A program made the position numbers and the translations under genes. Positions 19,317 through 29,700 of a DNA stretch of 64,000 nt are shown in pieces. Position 1 is the first letter of the stretch; the number at the start of each line of letters is the position of its first letter. The stretch is from an uncultured Bacteroidales bacterium (GTDB lineage Bacteria > Bacteroidota > Bacteroidia > Bacteroidales > Paludibacteraceae), in the NCBI GenBank assembly GCA_903901975.1, contig CAIUTB010000129.1:49605-113604 (forward strand), in the 5' to 3' direction. Under the pieces are notes generated by a model. That model was given only the letters and a program-made list of their open reading frames with translations, had not been told where the DNA came from and searched no databases.

Positions 19317-20854
19317 TTAAACCCATGAAAAACTTCACAAATAAATTGCCTGCTCTGCTCGGACTCACTGTTGTATCCGGTCTGTCAGCACAAACAACCG
19401 CTCATCCGAATGTAATTTACGTTTTTCCGGATCAATTCCGTAATTGTGGGCTTCATTTCTGGAATGATGATGCATTTAAATCCTATGTAAATTTTAAAGC
19501 GGATCCAACACATACGCCTCAATTAGACAAGTTTGCACGCGAAGCAGTGGTGCTTTCCTCTGCTCAGAGTAATTGTCCGCTCAGCAGTCCTCATCGTGCC
19601 ATGTTGTTTACCGGATTGTACCCCGATGCCAACGGAGTGACGCTGAACTGTCTCGATAAACGCCCGGTAAGTAATCTGAGAGCGGATGTAACAACCATTA
19701 GTGATGTGTTTAGCAGAAACGGATACGATTGTGGCTACATTGGGAAATACCATCTGGATTATCCAACTCCCAACGATCCCCAACGTCCGGGGCAATATGT
19801 CGATGAAAGAGAACCGGCCTGGGATGCTTATACGCCCAAAGAGCGTCGTCACGGGTTTAATTTCTGGTATTCTTACGGTACTTTCGACGAACATAAAAAT
19901 CCGCATTACTGGGATTCGGATGGCAATCGCCACGATCCCAAAGAATGGTCACCAAAACACGAAGCCGACAAAGCTATTGAATACCTGACAAGCGTACGCG
20001 ACAAAAACAAACCATTTTTTCTGGTTGTAAGTATGAATCCGCCTCACAGTCCATATCAGTCACTGAATGATTGCATGGAAGAGGATTTTAATTTATACAA
20101 GGACATTCCGCTTTCGAAGTTGTTGGTTCGTCCCAATGTAAATCCGGAATTGACAAAGAAACAAAAAGCAGCACCTTATTATTTTGCCAACGTCAGTGGA
20201 GTTGACCGCGAATTTGGCCGGATACTTTCCGCACTTAAAGCGATGGGACTTGATAAAAATACCATTGTGGTCTTCTCATCCGACCATGGCGAAACACTGG
20301 CCAGTCATGTGGAAGATGCTAAAAATAGTCCTTATACCGAAGCCATGAATGTGCCTTTTATCATTAGGTATCCCGAAAAATTAAAACCACATGTCAGTAA
20401 TTTGTTGTTATCCACACCCGATATTATGCCCACTCTTTTAACCCTTGCTGGATTAAATGACCGCATCCCAACCGGCGTGGAGGGTACCGATTTGTCTGCT
20501 GAATTTATCAACCTGAAGCCTACGAAAAATGCACCAAAAGCAGTTTTATACATTAGAGATGCCGATGGGAAGAAGAATGCAGAGAAAAAAACCATTGCTT
20601 ATTTTCCCGTGGCTCGCGGATTAAAAACCGAACGGTATACGCTGGCACTGACGATTGATAAAAAAACCAATAAACTGGCTGAAGTCCTCTTGTTTGACGA
20701 TCTGAAAGATCCTTATCAAATGAACAATTTGCCGGTAGAGAAAAACAAAGAACTTTTTCGTTCATTGTGCAAACTCATGCCGGAATTACTTAAAAAGGCA
20801 AACGATCCATGGTACAGAGAAAAGGTGTTAAGCGATATAATACCGTACAAATAA
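19313..20854 (+). CDS. Sulfatase (Ser-type active-site motif)
   Basis: PNVIYVFPDQFR, NCPLSSPHRAMLFTGLYP, IVVFSSDHGETLASH. Confidence 0.94.
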   Translation: MIKPMKNFTNKLPALLGLTVVSGLSAQTTAHPNVIYVFPDQFRNCGLHFWNDDAFKSYVNFKADPTHTPQLDKFAREAVVLSSAQSNCPLSSPHRAMLFTGLYPDANGVTLNCLDKRPVSNLRADVTTISDVFSRNGYDCGYIGKYHLDYPTPNDPQRPGQYVDEREPAWDAYTPKERRHGFNFWYSYGTFDEHKNPHYWDSDGNRHDPKEWSPKHEADKAIEYLTSVRDKNKPFFLVVSMNPPHSPYQSLNDCMEEDFNLYKDIPLSKLLVRPNVNPELTKKQKAAPYYFANVSGVDREFGRILSALKAMGLDKNTIVVFSSDHGETLASHVEDAKNSPYTEAMNVPFIIRYPEKLKPHVSNLLLSTPDIMPTLLTLAGLNDRIPTGVEGTDLSAEFINLKPTKNAPKAVLYIRDADGKKNAEKKTIAYFPVARGLKTERYTLALTIDKKTNKLAEVLLFDDLKDPYQMNNLPVEKNKELFRSLCKLMPELLKKANDPWYREKVLSDIIPYK

Positions 20855-20874
20855 ATTTGTAAAACATTTAACTA

Positions 20875-23343
20875 ATGACATTCAACTATAAGCTTTTCTT
20901 CCTTATCGGTATTATTTTAAATACAACTGTTTTTGCCCAAAAAGCCGAAACTGATTATGCCTTTGCCAATTATCAGCGTTATTATGCCGATGGTCAAAAA
21001 GTGAAAGATGCCACAAAGGAAAAATCCATTCTGGAATACCGTGAATCTTTTTCTAAAAATGGTTACCGTCAACACGAGATGTCAAAATGCAAAATCAGTG
21101 CTTCAGAATGTGTGAATCAACTCACGCCGGAAGGACAATTTGCCGATTTGATTGAACTTGAAACCAGGATTTACAACGAAAAACTATTGTTTGAAAAATT
21201 CAATGGAACCGACAATATCGTTGCAAATTTCTTGGTGGAAGCACACAACCGGATTTGGAAAATTGCTGTAGACATCAGAAAGGGCAAATTCAGTGAATAT
21301 GACCCAAAATACGCGGCTTTTCTGAAAGCAATCCTGCATTATGGTGCTATTGAAATAGGTCGACCCAATACCATTCCCCGGTTTCATGCATCCTGTTTTG
21401 CCATCCCGACAGCTGCGGTAAACACTTATTTCTGTTTGTTGAAAAAAATGGACGATGTGGAGGCCGGTAAAATCAAAGACGAGCAACTTATTGGGGTATG
21501 CGACATGCTCAAAACACTTGCTTTACAAGCATGGACACAACCATTACGAAAAGACGAAACGGATAAAAATGTGGTACAAATTGAACGATTCAGAAACCAT
21601 GTGTGGTGGGTTGGAGGCAATGCTTTGGCATATCGCTCATTACTTCCGGTAGCTTTTATGTATAAATCCATCCCAATGATTGATCTGATTGCCGATGTGA
21701 GTCAGAAATGCATCAGTACTACTTCGCAAAATACCTTTAGTACTGCTTTCTGGACAGAAGGTTTTACGACCGATGGTGCCGGTTGGGGGCACGGGAAACA
21801 AAGTTTGGTATGGGGATATCCTATCGATGGCACTTCCAATGCCTTGTCGATGCTTAATGATTTGAAAGGATCGCCCTGGACTAAAAAACTGTCACGGGAA
21901 AATGTGAATGCCCTTTTTAATTTCTTTCAGGGTGCTAACTGGTATTATTTCAAAGGATTTACCCTGCCCGGACTTGACCGGCACAACTTTTTATTTGAAA
22001 ATGAAAGCAAAACCATTCGTTACTTGGGTATGCTGAACACATTGTTAAACGATTGGAAAGATTCATTTACTCCAACTGAACTGGCCGAATTGAAACAACT
22101 TGCACAGGAAGGTAATAAGAAAAATATCAATATGAATTCTTTGAACGATGGAGTTTACACCGGCACACGCTGGTTTTTCAACAATGATGATTTGATAAAA
22201 AAGAATGACAAATATCACGTCATAGTCAACATGTCTTCAGTGCGTTGCGATGGATTGGAAAGCGCACTCAATGTGGCTGACGAATACAACTTTTTTACCG
22301 ACGATGGCATGACACTGTTTCAACGAAATGGTCAGGAATACCGTTCGGTATTTGGTGCGTGGGATGTGACGGCTGCCCCCGGTGTGACAGCCCGCGAAGG
22401 CATGGAAAAAATAAAACCGGTAACCAATTGGCGGGGTTATTGCAGCAGGTTTAACTTTGCAGGAGCAGCTACCAAAGGCGAAAATGCAGTGGCCGGGTTT
22501 ATATTTGAAAAAATGAATGCCTCAGAAAAAGAAGGCGTCAACGATAAATCCGGAACAGCCCAATCCAATCCGACGCTTTACGGTGTAAAGGCACACAAAT
22601 CCTATTTTATACTTGGAGATTATTTTATAGCATTGGGAGCAGGAATTACGAATAAGCAACCTGAAATGCCCGGAACCATACGCACCACCATTGACCAGAC
22701 CGCAAAAACAGAAGCTGTTGAAATAATCAATAACGGCGTGTTAATGCCGGTGACAGAAGGAATTCATGATTTTATGAAAAACGGAAAACCGGTTTGGGTG
22801 ATACAGAAAAATAAATTTGCCTATACTGTTTTACCCGAATACAGCAGGAATGCCTACTTTGTGTTGGAATCAAAAAAAACAAACTGGGTAAAAATGAACA
22901 AAGAAAACAGAAAAATAAATAACCTGCCCGAAAATGCGGATATCCTTCGACTTTGGATGGATCACGGTCAAAAGCCAACCAATGAAACCTACGGATATGT
23001 GGTTTATGCCGGAAATAAAACTCCCAAAGACGAGTTACCATTCCTGGTTTTGCGAAACGACACGCTCATACAGGCCATTCGTTCCACGGATTCTAAATTA
23101 ACGGAAGTTGTTTTTTATCAAGCCGATACAGCTTTAGTCAGTCCTGAAATAAAACTTAGTGCTTCGGCGCCCTGTGTGGTTTTGATTGATAATACAGGAA
23201 AAGAAAAAACAATCACAGTGAACGATCCCCGAATGGAGAAAACGCTGAAAACGATACAACTGAATCTGAACGGAAAAATCATTTCTGTAGAATTACCTCA
23301 GGGAGAATTGTGTGGAAAACCAGTAACCATCAAAATAGATTAA
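20875..23343 (+). CDS. Divergent polysaccharide lyase family 8-like protein
   Basis: HVWWVGGNALAYR, TTDGAGWGHGKQSLVWGYPIDGT, VNMSSVRCDGLESAL, DYFIALGAGITN, LWMDHGQKPTNETYGYVVY; PL8-like order of N, H/Y, R/E motifs. Confidence 0.8.
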   Translation: MTFNYKLFFLIGIILNTTVFAQKAETDYAFANYQRYYADGQKVKDATKEKSILEYRESFSKNGYRQHEMSKCKISASECVNQLTPEGQFADLIELETRIYNEKLLFEKFNGTDNIVANFLVEAHNRIWKIAVDIRKGKFSEYDPKYAAFLKAILHYGAIEIGRPNTIPRFHASCFAIPTAAVNTYFCLLKKMDDVEAGKIKDEQLIGVCDMLKTLALQAWTQPLRKDETDKNVVQIERFRNHVWWVGGNALAYRSLLPVAFMYKSIPMIDLIADVSQKCISTTSQNTFSTAFWTEGFTTDGAGWGHGKQSLVWGYPIDGTSNALSMLNDLKGSPWTKKLSRENVNALFNFFQGANWYYFKGFTLPGLDRHNFLFENESKTIRYLGMLNTLLNDWKDSFTPTELAELKQLAQEGNKKNINMNSLNDGVYTGTRWFFNNDDLIKKNDKYHVIVNMSSVRCDGLESALNVADEYNFFTDDGMTLFQRNGQEYRSVFGAWDVTAAPGVTAREGMEKIKPVTNWRGYCSRFNFAGAATKGENAVAGFIFEKMNASEKEGVNDKSGTAQSNPTLYGVKAHKSYFILGDYFIALGAGITNKQPEMPGTIRTTIDQTAKTEAVEIINNGVLMPVTEGIHDFMKNGKPVWVIQKNKFAYTVLPEYSRNAYFVLESKKTNWVKMNKENRKINNLPENADILRLWMDHGQKPTNETYGYVVYAGNKTPKDELPFLVLRNDTLIQAIRSTDSKLTEVVFYQADTALVSPEIKLSASAPCVVLIDNTGKEKTITVNDPRMEKTLKTIQLNLNGKIISVELPQGELCGKPVTIKID

Positions 23344-23347
23344 AAAC

Positions 23348-24718
23348 ATGAAACGAAATTCAATTGCAACGCTTTTAATTCTCTACCTGGCATTCAATTT
23401 AATGGCACAGGAAACTCCTTCGAAAGAATATCAGGCACGATATCAGGAAGTGATGAAACAAACGCAGTGGTGGCGCGAAGCACGCTTCGGAATGTTTATC
23501 CACTTTGGAGCCTATGCTGTTCCGGGCAGAGGCGAATGGGTGAAATCGAACGAACGGCTCACAACCGAACAATACCAAAAATACGTGGATGCCTTTAATC
23601 CTGCCGATTTTGATGCTAAAAAATGGGCCAAAGTTGCCAAAGCCGCAGGGATGAAATATGCAGTACTCACAGCCAAACACCACGATGGATTTTGTTTGTT
23701 CGACAGTAAACTTACTGATTATAAATTGAGCAAACAATTTGGCGGACGTGACCTGGTGCGTGAGTTTCTGGATGCTTTCCGTGCCGAAGGACTGAAAGTA
23801 GGCTTGTACTATTCTATTATCGACTGGCATCACCCCGATTATCCAAATGTGGGAAATCACCCGCAACGGGATGACAAAGAATATGCAAAACGTAACTTCA
23901 ATTGGGATAGTTACCTGAAATACATGCACGGACAAGTGGAAGAGTTGACCAAAAATTACGGAAAACTCGACATTATGTGGTTCGATTATTCTTTTGGCGA
24001 ATATTCAGGTGAAAAATGGAAAGCCAACGAACTGGTCAAAATGATTCGCACAAATCAACCCGGCATTATTCTAGACAACCGCCTTAAAGTAAACGAAGGA
24101 GTTAGTCTTAAACAACGTGAAATAGGGACTCTGGGTGATTTTGAAACACCCGAACAAGGTATTCCTGAAGCTCCTTTAATGGATAAATACAACAATCCCA
24201 TTCCCTGGGAAACCTGTATGACCATGAATGGTGTTTGGGGCTACAGCGAATCCGATCATAACTGGAAATCACCTGAATTGTTGATTCACTGCTTAGTAAA
24301 TTGCGTCAGCAAAAACGGAAATATATTGCTGAATGTAGGTCCTGATCCACGCGGAAATTTTCCGGCAGAATGCGTGAATATTCTTGCCGAAGTGGGTAAA
24401 TGGATCGATAAGAATGGTGAAAGTATCTACGGTTGCGGCGCCAACTCACTGAAACGCCAAGACTGGGGACGTTACACTCAAAAAGGAAATCTGATTTATG
24501 CACACTGGTTGTACCCTTATTTGGGCGATTTGAATGCAAAAGGAATAGATGCAAAAGAAGTTAAGAATGTATTTATGCTCAACTCGGGAGCAGAACTGGT
24601 AACATACAAAACCTGGTTTGGAAACAATGAGACTGACAATCTATTTATAAAGGTAAGTAAATCGCCTCAAAAATCCGATTTACTGGATACGGTTATTAAA
24701 ATTGAAATGAATAAATAA
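23348..24718 (+). CDS. GH29 alpha-L-fucosidase (second)
   Basis: ARFGMFIHFGAYAVPGRGEW, YAVLTAKHHDGFCLFDS, KLDIMWFDYSFGE, NGNILLNVGPDPRG. Confidence 0.95.
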   Translation: MKRNSIATLLILYLAFNLMAQETPSKEYQARYQEVMKQTQWWREARFGMFIHFGAYAVPGRGEWVKSNERLTTEQYQKYVDAFNPADFDAKKWAKVAKAAGMKYAVLTAKHHDGFCLFDSKLTDYKLSKQFGGRDLVREFLDAFRAEGLKVGLYYSIIDWHHPDYPNVGNHPQRDDKEYAKRNFNWDSYLKYMHGQVEELTKNYGKLDIMWFDYSFGEYSGEKWKANELVKMIRTNQPGIILDNRLKVNEGVSLKQREIGTLGDFETPEQGIPEAPLMDKYNNPIPWETCMTMNGVWGYSESDHNWKSPELLIHCLVNCVSKNGNILLNVGPDPRGNFPAECVNILAEVGKWIDKNGESIYGCGANSLKRQDWGRYTQKGNLIYAHWLYPYLGDLNAKGIDAKEVKNVFMLNSGAELVTYKTWFGNNETDNLFIKVSKSPQKSDLLDTVIKIEMNK

Positions 24719-26754
24719 TGAAAACAAAACTTTTTAAATCACTTTTGGTTGCAATTGCTTTGTGTGGGTTAACAACACATGCAAATCCCTCCGACTTTTC
24801 GGTTATTTACAACAGAATGTACAACGATTATTTGACCAATCCATCCAAAAGCAGTGTGGAATCTTTGCTTCAAAAGATGGACGATCAGGGCAGGTTTGAA
24901 GGAATTAATTATTCGGCTACTGATGGATCGCCCCGCAAGCATGTACAAAATTTGATAAGTCTCGCTGCAGCTTATCAAAATTCCGAGAATAGTTTTTATC
25001 GCGACAATGACCTGAAAAAAGCCTATTTATTGTCGTTGAAATACTGGATTGAAACTAACAATCAGGCTACCAACTGGTGGTACCGATACATTCCTTATCC
25101 AAAAGAACTTTCCAAAAGTATAATTTTGATGGCTCTGGAAATAAAGAAGGACAAAGTGCTTTTCGATAAAACCATAAAATACCTGCGTTGGAGTTATGAA
25201 AATTCTGTAAGCGAAAGATTAACCGGAGCAAATGGTGCGGATATAATTATTGGATCACTTACTGCCAGCATTTTAACTGAGAACGACAGTCAGATGATGG
25301 ATTTTAAAAATAAGATGACCGAATTGCTTAGCATACAATCGGTTGAAGGAATTCAGCCCGATTACCTGTTTGCCCAACACTGTGGAAAAGGCCGGCAATT
25401 ATATTTTACAAATTATGGAAAAGAATTTGTAAACTCCATGATGTATTACCTCGAGTATTGCAACGGCACAAAATACCAGTCACCGGGCGTCGATTTATTA
25501 CAGGATTTGTTCATCAACGGCGTACAATGGATCTTTTACAACAAAAACTACGACCCCAATAATTCGGGTCGATATAACAGTTCTGATCAGTATTTCAATC
25601 AAATAAAAGGCCTATCCGACCGAATACAAAAACTTAATGGTAGCAAAAAAGCGGAGATTAAAAAAGCGTGTAACAGAATTGCAGCGGGCGAAAACAGTTT
25701 GACCGGCAACCGGATGTTCTGGCGATTCGATTACATGATCAACCGCCGTACCAATTACATGGTTAGTACCCGTATGTCGTCCACCCGAACAGTAGGTAGC
25801 GAAGCCGGAAATGGAGATGGTGAATATAATTTCTATTCTGGAAACGGCACAAACTACTTGTTTGTAATAGGAAACGAATACAATCGTGACTATTTTAAGA
25901 AGTTCAACAACCGCCAATTTCCAGGTATCACTGCAGAACAAGACGATGCGAAACTTCCCATTCCTAATTGGGGTGAAAATGCATCAAATAGCAATTCGTA
26001 TGCGGGAGGCGTAAGCGATAGCACCTATGGAGCTTGTGGGATGATTTTACAACGAAGAGGTATTACAGCTCATAAATCATGGTTTTATTTCGATGAAGAA
26101 TTTGTATGTTTGGGTGCCGGAATCAATCAAACGGATGGGAAAGCTTCGGTTTATACAACTGTCAATCAATGTAATATCAACGGTAAAGTGCAATATTCCG
26201 TAAAAGAGAAGATGGATATTTTAAAGGACAATGCAAAAATAAAATTACCGGACTGGATATTGCATGGAAAAGTTGGCTATTTTAACCTGGAACCTTCCTC
26301 CGCTTTTGTACTGGTACGGGATACCAATCTATTCAGTTTGAACATTGACCATGGAATAAATCCAACAGAAGGTGCGTATGCATACGTTGTAAAACCGGGT
26401 GTAGAGACTGTAGCTGAAGCCATAAAATACAGTAAAAATACTCCTGTGAAAATTTTGATGAACAGTCGTGAGGCACATGCAGTACGACATGCGCAGCTAA
26501 ATCTGACAGAAATTGTATTTTTTCAACCCGCTAAGTTAAGTTTTGATAATGGAAAAACCATCGAAGTAGATGCACCCTGTGCCTTGCTTTGGAAAGAAAA
26601 AACCGGCGAAATAACGCTTGCCAATCCCTTGTGTGAAACAAAAAATCCTGATGTGATTCATCTTAAAGTTCAGATTAACGGAAAATCAGCAGAACTGTCT
26701 TTTCAAATGCCAACCGGAGTAAAAGCGGGTAGTAGCATAACTATGAAATTGTAA
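24718..26754 (+). CDS. PL8 polysaccharide lyase (chondroitin AC/hyaluronate lyase-like), no T9SS domain
   Basis: TNWWYRYIPYPKELSKSIILMAL, TGANGADII, GIQPDYLFAQHCGKGRQLYFTNYGKEF, STRMSSTRTVGSEAGNGDGEYNFYSGNGTNYL, FAGGVSD-like AGGVSDSTYGACGM. Confidence 0.93.
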   Translation: MKTKLFKSLLVAIALCGLTTHANPSDFSVIYNRMYNDYLTNPSKSSVESLLQKMDDQGRFEGINYSATDGSPRKHVQNLISLAAAYQNSENSFYRDNDLKKAYLLSLKYWIETNNQATNWWYRYIPYPKELSKSIILMALEIKKDKVLFDKTIKYLRWSYENSVSERLTGANGADIIIGSLTASILTENDSQMMDFKNKMTELLSIQSVEGIQPDYLFAQHCGKGRQLYFTNYGKEFVNSMMYYLEYCNGTKYQSPGVDLLQDLFINGVQWIFYNKNYDPNNSGRYNSSDQYFNQIKGLSDRIQKLNGSKKAEIKKACNRIAAGENSLTGNRMFWRFDYMINRRTNYMVSTRMSSTRTVGSEAGNGDGEYNFYSGNGTNYLFVIGNEYNRDYFKKFNNRQFPGITAEQDDAKLPIPNWGENASNSNSYAGGVSDSTYGACGMILQRRGITAHKSWFYFDEEFVCLGAGINQTDGKASVYTTVNQCNINGKVQYSVKEKMDILKDNAKIKLPDWILHGKVGYFNLEPSSAFVLVRDTNLFSLNIDHGINPTEGAYAYVVKPGVETVAEAIKYSKNTPVKILMNSREAHAVRHAQLNLTEIVFFQPAKLSFDNGKTIEVDAPCALLWKEKTGEITLANPLCETKNPDVIHLKVQINGKSAELSFQMPTGVKAGSSITMKL

Positions 26755-26774
26755 TTTGGTAAAAAAAATTAAAT

Positions 26775-29195
26775 ATGAAACGGTTTTTTCAATTCATTTC
26801 AATTTCAATTCTAACATCTTTGTTTGTAAGTCTGCATGCACAAACAGCTACTGATTACAACACACTTTATTCACGAATTTATAGTACAAGCTTTGGTAGC
26901 GGATTGAGCAGTTATAACCTAAGTAATCAAAATGCAGATGGAACTTTTTTGAATGTTAACACCTATCCTACAACGCAACCCACGCCCAATACCGGTGCGC
27001 CACGCGAACATTTGGATGAAATGCTAAAAATTGCCAAAGTGTACCAAACCACAGGTTCAAACTATCATAGTACTACTTATCTGAATGCGTATTTAAAAGC
27101 ATGGAACTGGTGGATGAATTTTGACCCGCAAGATACAAACTGGTGGTGGCGCTCCATTGGCTGGCCCAAAAGTTTGTATCCGTCATTTGTGCTTATGGGT
27201 AGAGATTTAAAAACCAAAAATCCAACCGATTATGCCAATATGTTGAAGTATTTTAGAAATGAATGGACCACTACCAACATCGCAACCTACACCAATACTC
27301 CCACCGGAGCAAACACTACCGATGTGTGTAATTACATTATGGCAAGTGCCATTGTTGACCAAGATGCAATTACTATTAATCAGGTGGCATCCATTATAAC
27401 CAATGCATTAGCAGTTGTTACCGGTGCTTTAGCCGAAGGCGTTCAGCCCGATTATGGATTTTCGCAACACACCGGTTATGGTCGGCAGATTTATATGGGA
27501 AATTATGGGAAAGAATATACCAATGGAATAGTCGGTTTTCTGACATTAACGGCTGGAACCTTTTTCCAGTTTCCGGATGATAAAGTGGCTGTACTCGAAA
27601 ACCTCTTCCTGAATGGTGTAAGCTGGAGTTGCTATCGGAATATTTTTGATCAAAATCAAAATGGAAGATACCCCGAAGCTGATCCTTACAGCACACTTAC
27701 GTCACAATTATCGAAAATTTTAAGTGCCAATACCGCACAAAAACCAGCATTACAGAATTTATACAACTGGATGACCCGTAGTGCCTCAACGAATGCTCTC
27801 AATGTCCAAACCGGAAATCAAATGTTCTGGAGACATGATTTTATGGTTCAAAAAGGAAAAGATTATATGGTCAGTACCCGTATGACTTCTACCCGAACTG
27901 TGGGATGCGAGAGTGGAAACGGATCAGGACTTACCAACTATTATACCGGATCGGGCGTGAATTATTTGTACGTTAGCGGAACTGAACGCTACGAAACGCT
28001 GACCGATCAGAACTGGCGGAGATTGCCCGGAATTACTTCTCCCCAAAAACCGCCAACAACTGCTTTGCCATTAGTAGATTGGGGGTTAAATAGTCCCAAT
28101 TTGGATGCATTTGCAGGAGGTGTATCCGATGGGAAAACTGGTGCATGTGGATTTATTTACTCTAAAAGTCAAACCGAAATTAAGCTGAAAGCATACAAAT
28201 CGTATTTTTATTTTTCTGATTATTTTGTGGCACTTGGTAGCGGTATTACAGCAGGTACAAATTATCTTGTTCCTTATAGCACCACGGTAAATCAGGTAAA
28301 ATACAACGGATCTTTTGTGGTAGATAATGAAGGCGTTGCCACCACAATGTCGGCTGTGCAAAGTTTGAAACCGATAAGTTCTGATTGGGCATTTATCAAT
28401 AATGTGGGCTATCATTTTGCTATTAATACTGAATTGAATTACGAAACGGCCACGCTGGGAAATACGCCAATTGCCTGGATTGGGTTGAATCATGGCAATT
28501 TACCTTCGGGTGAACAATATGCTTATGCTGTATTTCCTAATGTCACTCAAACCATATTACAAGCAAAAGTGGCCAATCCACCTTACACCGTTTTTTCAAA
28601 TACCACGAGCTTTCAGGCGGTTTTGGACAAAAATAGTAACACGGCACAAATTATATTTTACAAAGCCGGAAAAGTCACCTTGCCCAACGGTTTAGGTACT
28701 TGTCAAGTGAATTATCCGGCGGTCATTCAGCTTCGCTGGACAACAGACTCCGTTTTTATTTCGGCTGCCAATCCGTATTGTGAAACAACACCGTTGAATT
28801 TGCTGACAGTGACCATATCCGGTACTTTTTGCAATGCCACGTCCGTAAGCGGTTTGGACACCATTGTCAATATCGGAATGCCACAAAATGAATATCAGGG
28901 AAAATCGATTACAACCGGCATCAGGAAACTTACTACCGGTCTGCCCAAAAACCAGACAACCAACATCAGTATTTATCCCAATCAGGTAAAAGTTGGGACT
29001 TCTGTAAATATCCTATTACCAGCAATTACCGATTCAAATGAAAGTTTTAAAATTTATACTTCAACAGGGAAATTGGTTCAAGAGCTTTTGCCCCCTACAA
29101 ATGTCACCCTGTTTTCAATTAATACAACGAACTTAAATTCAGGCTTTTACATGCTGAAATATAAATCATTTACAGGGAAGTTGGTGGTGAATTAA
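26775..29195 (+). CDS. PL8 polysaccharide lyase with T9SS-like C-terminal sorting domain
   Basis: NWWWRSIGWPKSL, TGANTTDV, GVQPDYGFSQHTGYGRQIYMGNYGKEY, STRMTSTRTVGCESGNGSG; C-term ISIYPNQVKVGTSVNI...FKIYTSTGKLVQE...LNSGFYMLKYKSFTGKLVVN. Confidence 0.93.
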   Translation: MKRFFQFISISILTSLFVSLHAQTATDYNTLYSRIYSTSFGSGLSSYNLSNQNADGTFLNVNTYPTTQPTPNTGAPREHLDEMLKIAKVYQTTGSNYHSTTYLNAYLKAWNWWMNFDPQDTNWWWRSIGWPKSLYPSFVLMGRDLKTKNPTDYANMLKYFRNEWTTTNIATYTNTPTGANTTDVCNYIMASAIVDQDAITINQVASIITNALAVVTGALAEGVQPDYGFSQHTGYGRQIYMGNYGKEYTNGIVGFLTLTAGTFFQFPDDKVAVLENLFLNGVSWSCYRNIFDQNQNGRYPEADPYSTLTSQLSKILSANTAQKPALQNLYNWMTRSASTNALNVQTGNQMFWRHDFMVQKGKDYMVSTRMTSTRTVGCESGNGSGLTNYYTGSGVNYLYVSGTERYETLTDQNWRRLPGITSPQKPPTTALPLVDWGLNSPNLDAFAGGVSDGKTGACGFIYSKSQTEIKLKAYKSYFYFSDYFVALGSGITAGTNYLVPYSTTVNQVKYNGSFVVDNEGVATTMSAVQSLKPISSDWAFINNVGYHFAINTELNYETATLGNTPIAWIGLNHGNLPSGEQYAYAVFPNVTQTILQAKVANPPYTVFSNTTSFQAVLDKNSNTAQIIFYKAGKVTLPNGLGTCQVNYPAVIQLRWTTDSVFISAANPYCETTPLNLLTVTISGTFCNATSVSGLDTIVNIGMPQNEYQGKSITTGIRKLTTGLPKNQTTNISIYPNQVKVGTSVNILLPAITDSNESFKIYTSTGKLVQELLPPTNVTLFSINTTNLNSGFYMLKYKSFTGKLVVN

Positions 29196-29283
29196 ACTAA
29201 ATTTGAAAATTTGAAAATGAAAGATAGCTTATAAATAATAACCAATTAAAAAGTTCCCCTTCGGGGGATATAGGGGGCTTACA

Positions 29284-29595
29284 ATGATCAGAAAATTCAA
29301 CATCATCACCCTTTGTGGAAGTACCAAATTCAAAGACGAATTTTTGGCGGCTCAGAAACGGCTGTCGCTCGAAGGAAATATTGTAATCAGTGTAGGATTG
29401 TTTGGTCATTCCGGCGATACTGAAGTGTGGACTGAAAGTACCAAAGAGATGCTGGACGAAATGCATTTACGTAAAATTGATTTGGCCGACGAAATTTTCG
29501 TGATAAATGTTGGGGGTTATATCGGTTCTTCCACCCGCAATGAAATTGAATATGCATTGAAAACCAAAAAAATAGTTAAATACATGGAACAATAA
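29284..29595 (+). CDS. Nucleoside 2-deoxyribosyltransferase-like small protein
   Basis: IITLCGSTKFKDEF...KIDLADEIFVINVGGYIGSSTRNEIEYALKTKKIVKYME. Confidence 0.75.
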   Translation: MIRKFNIITLCGSTKFKDEFLAAQKRLSLEGNIVISVGLFGHSGDTEVWTESTKEMLDEMHLRKIDLADEIFVINVGGYIGSSTRNEIEYALKTKKIVKYMEQ

Positions 29596-29700
29596 TCTCA
29601 TTTTTTTATATCCCCAAATATAAGGTATTGTATTGTTTGTAAATATTCAATAGCTTATTGTGACTTATGAAAAGTTACTATTTATAAAAAATACAATTCA

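Noticed and set aside
19523-19933. 136-aa antisense ORF opposite the sulfatase
   Set aside because: No domain, fully overlapped by a high-confidence gene.
23399-23935. 178-aa antisense ORF opposite the GH29 gene
   Set aside because: Long only because of codon bias in the sense frame; no independent evidence.
29611-29690. Copy of the PUL promoter motif upstream of GH2 (ccaaatataagg)
   Set aside because: Spacing to a plausible -7 element is ~9 bp longer and the second block is missing; not strong enough to include.
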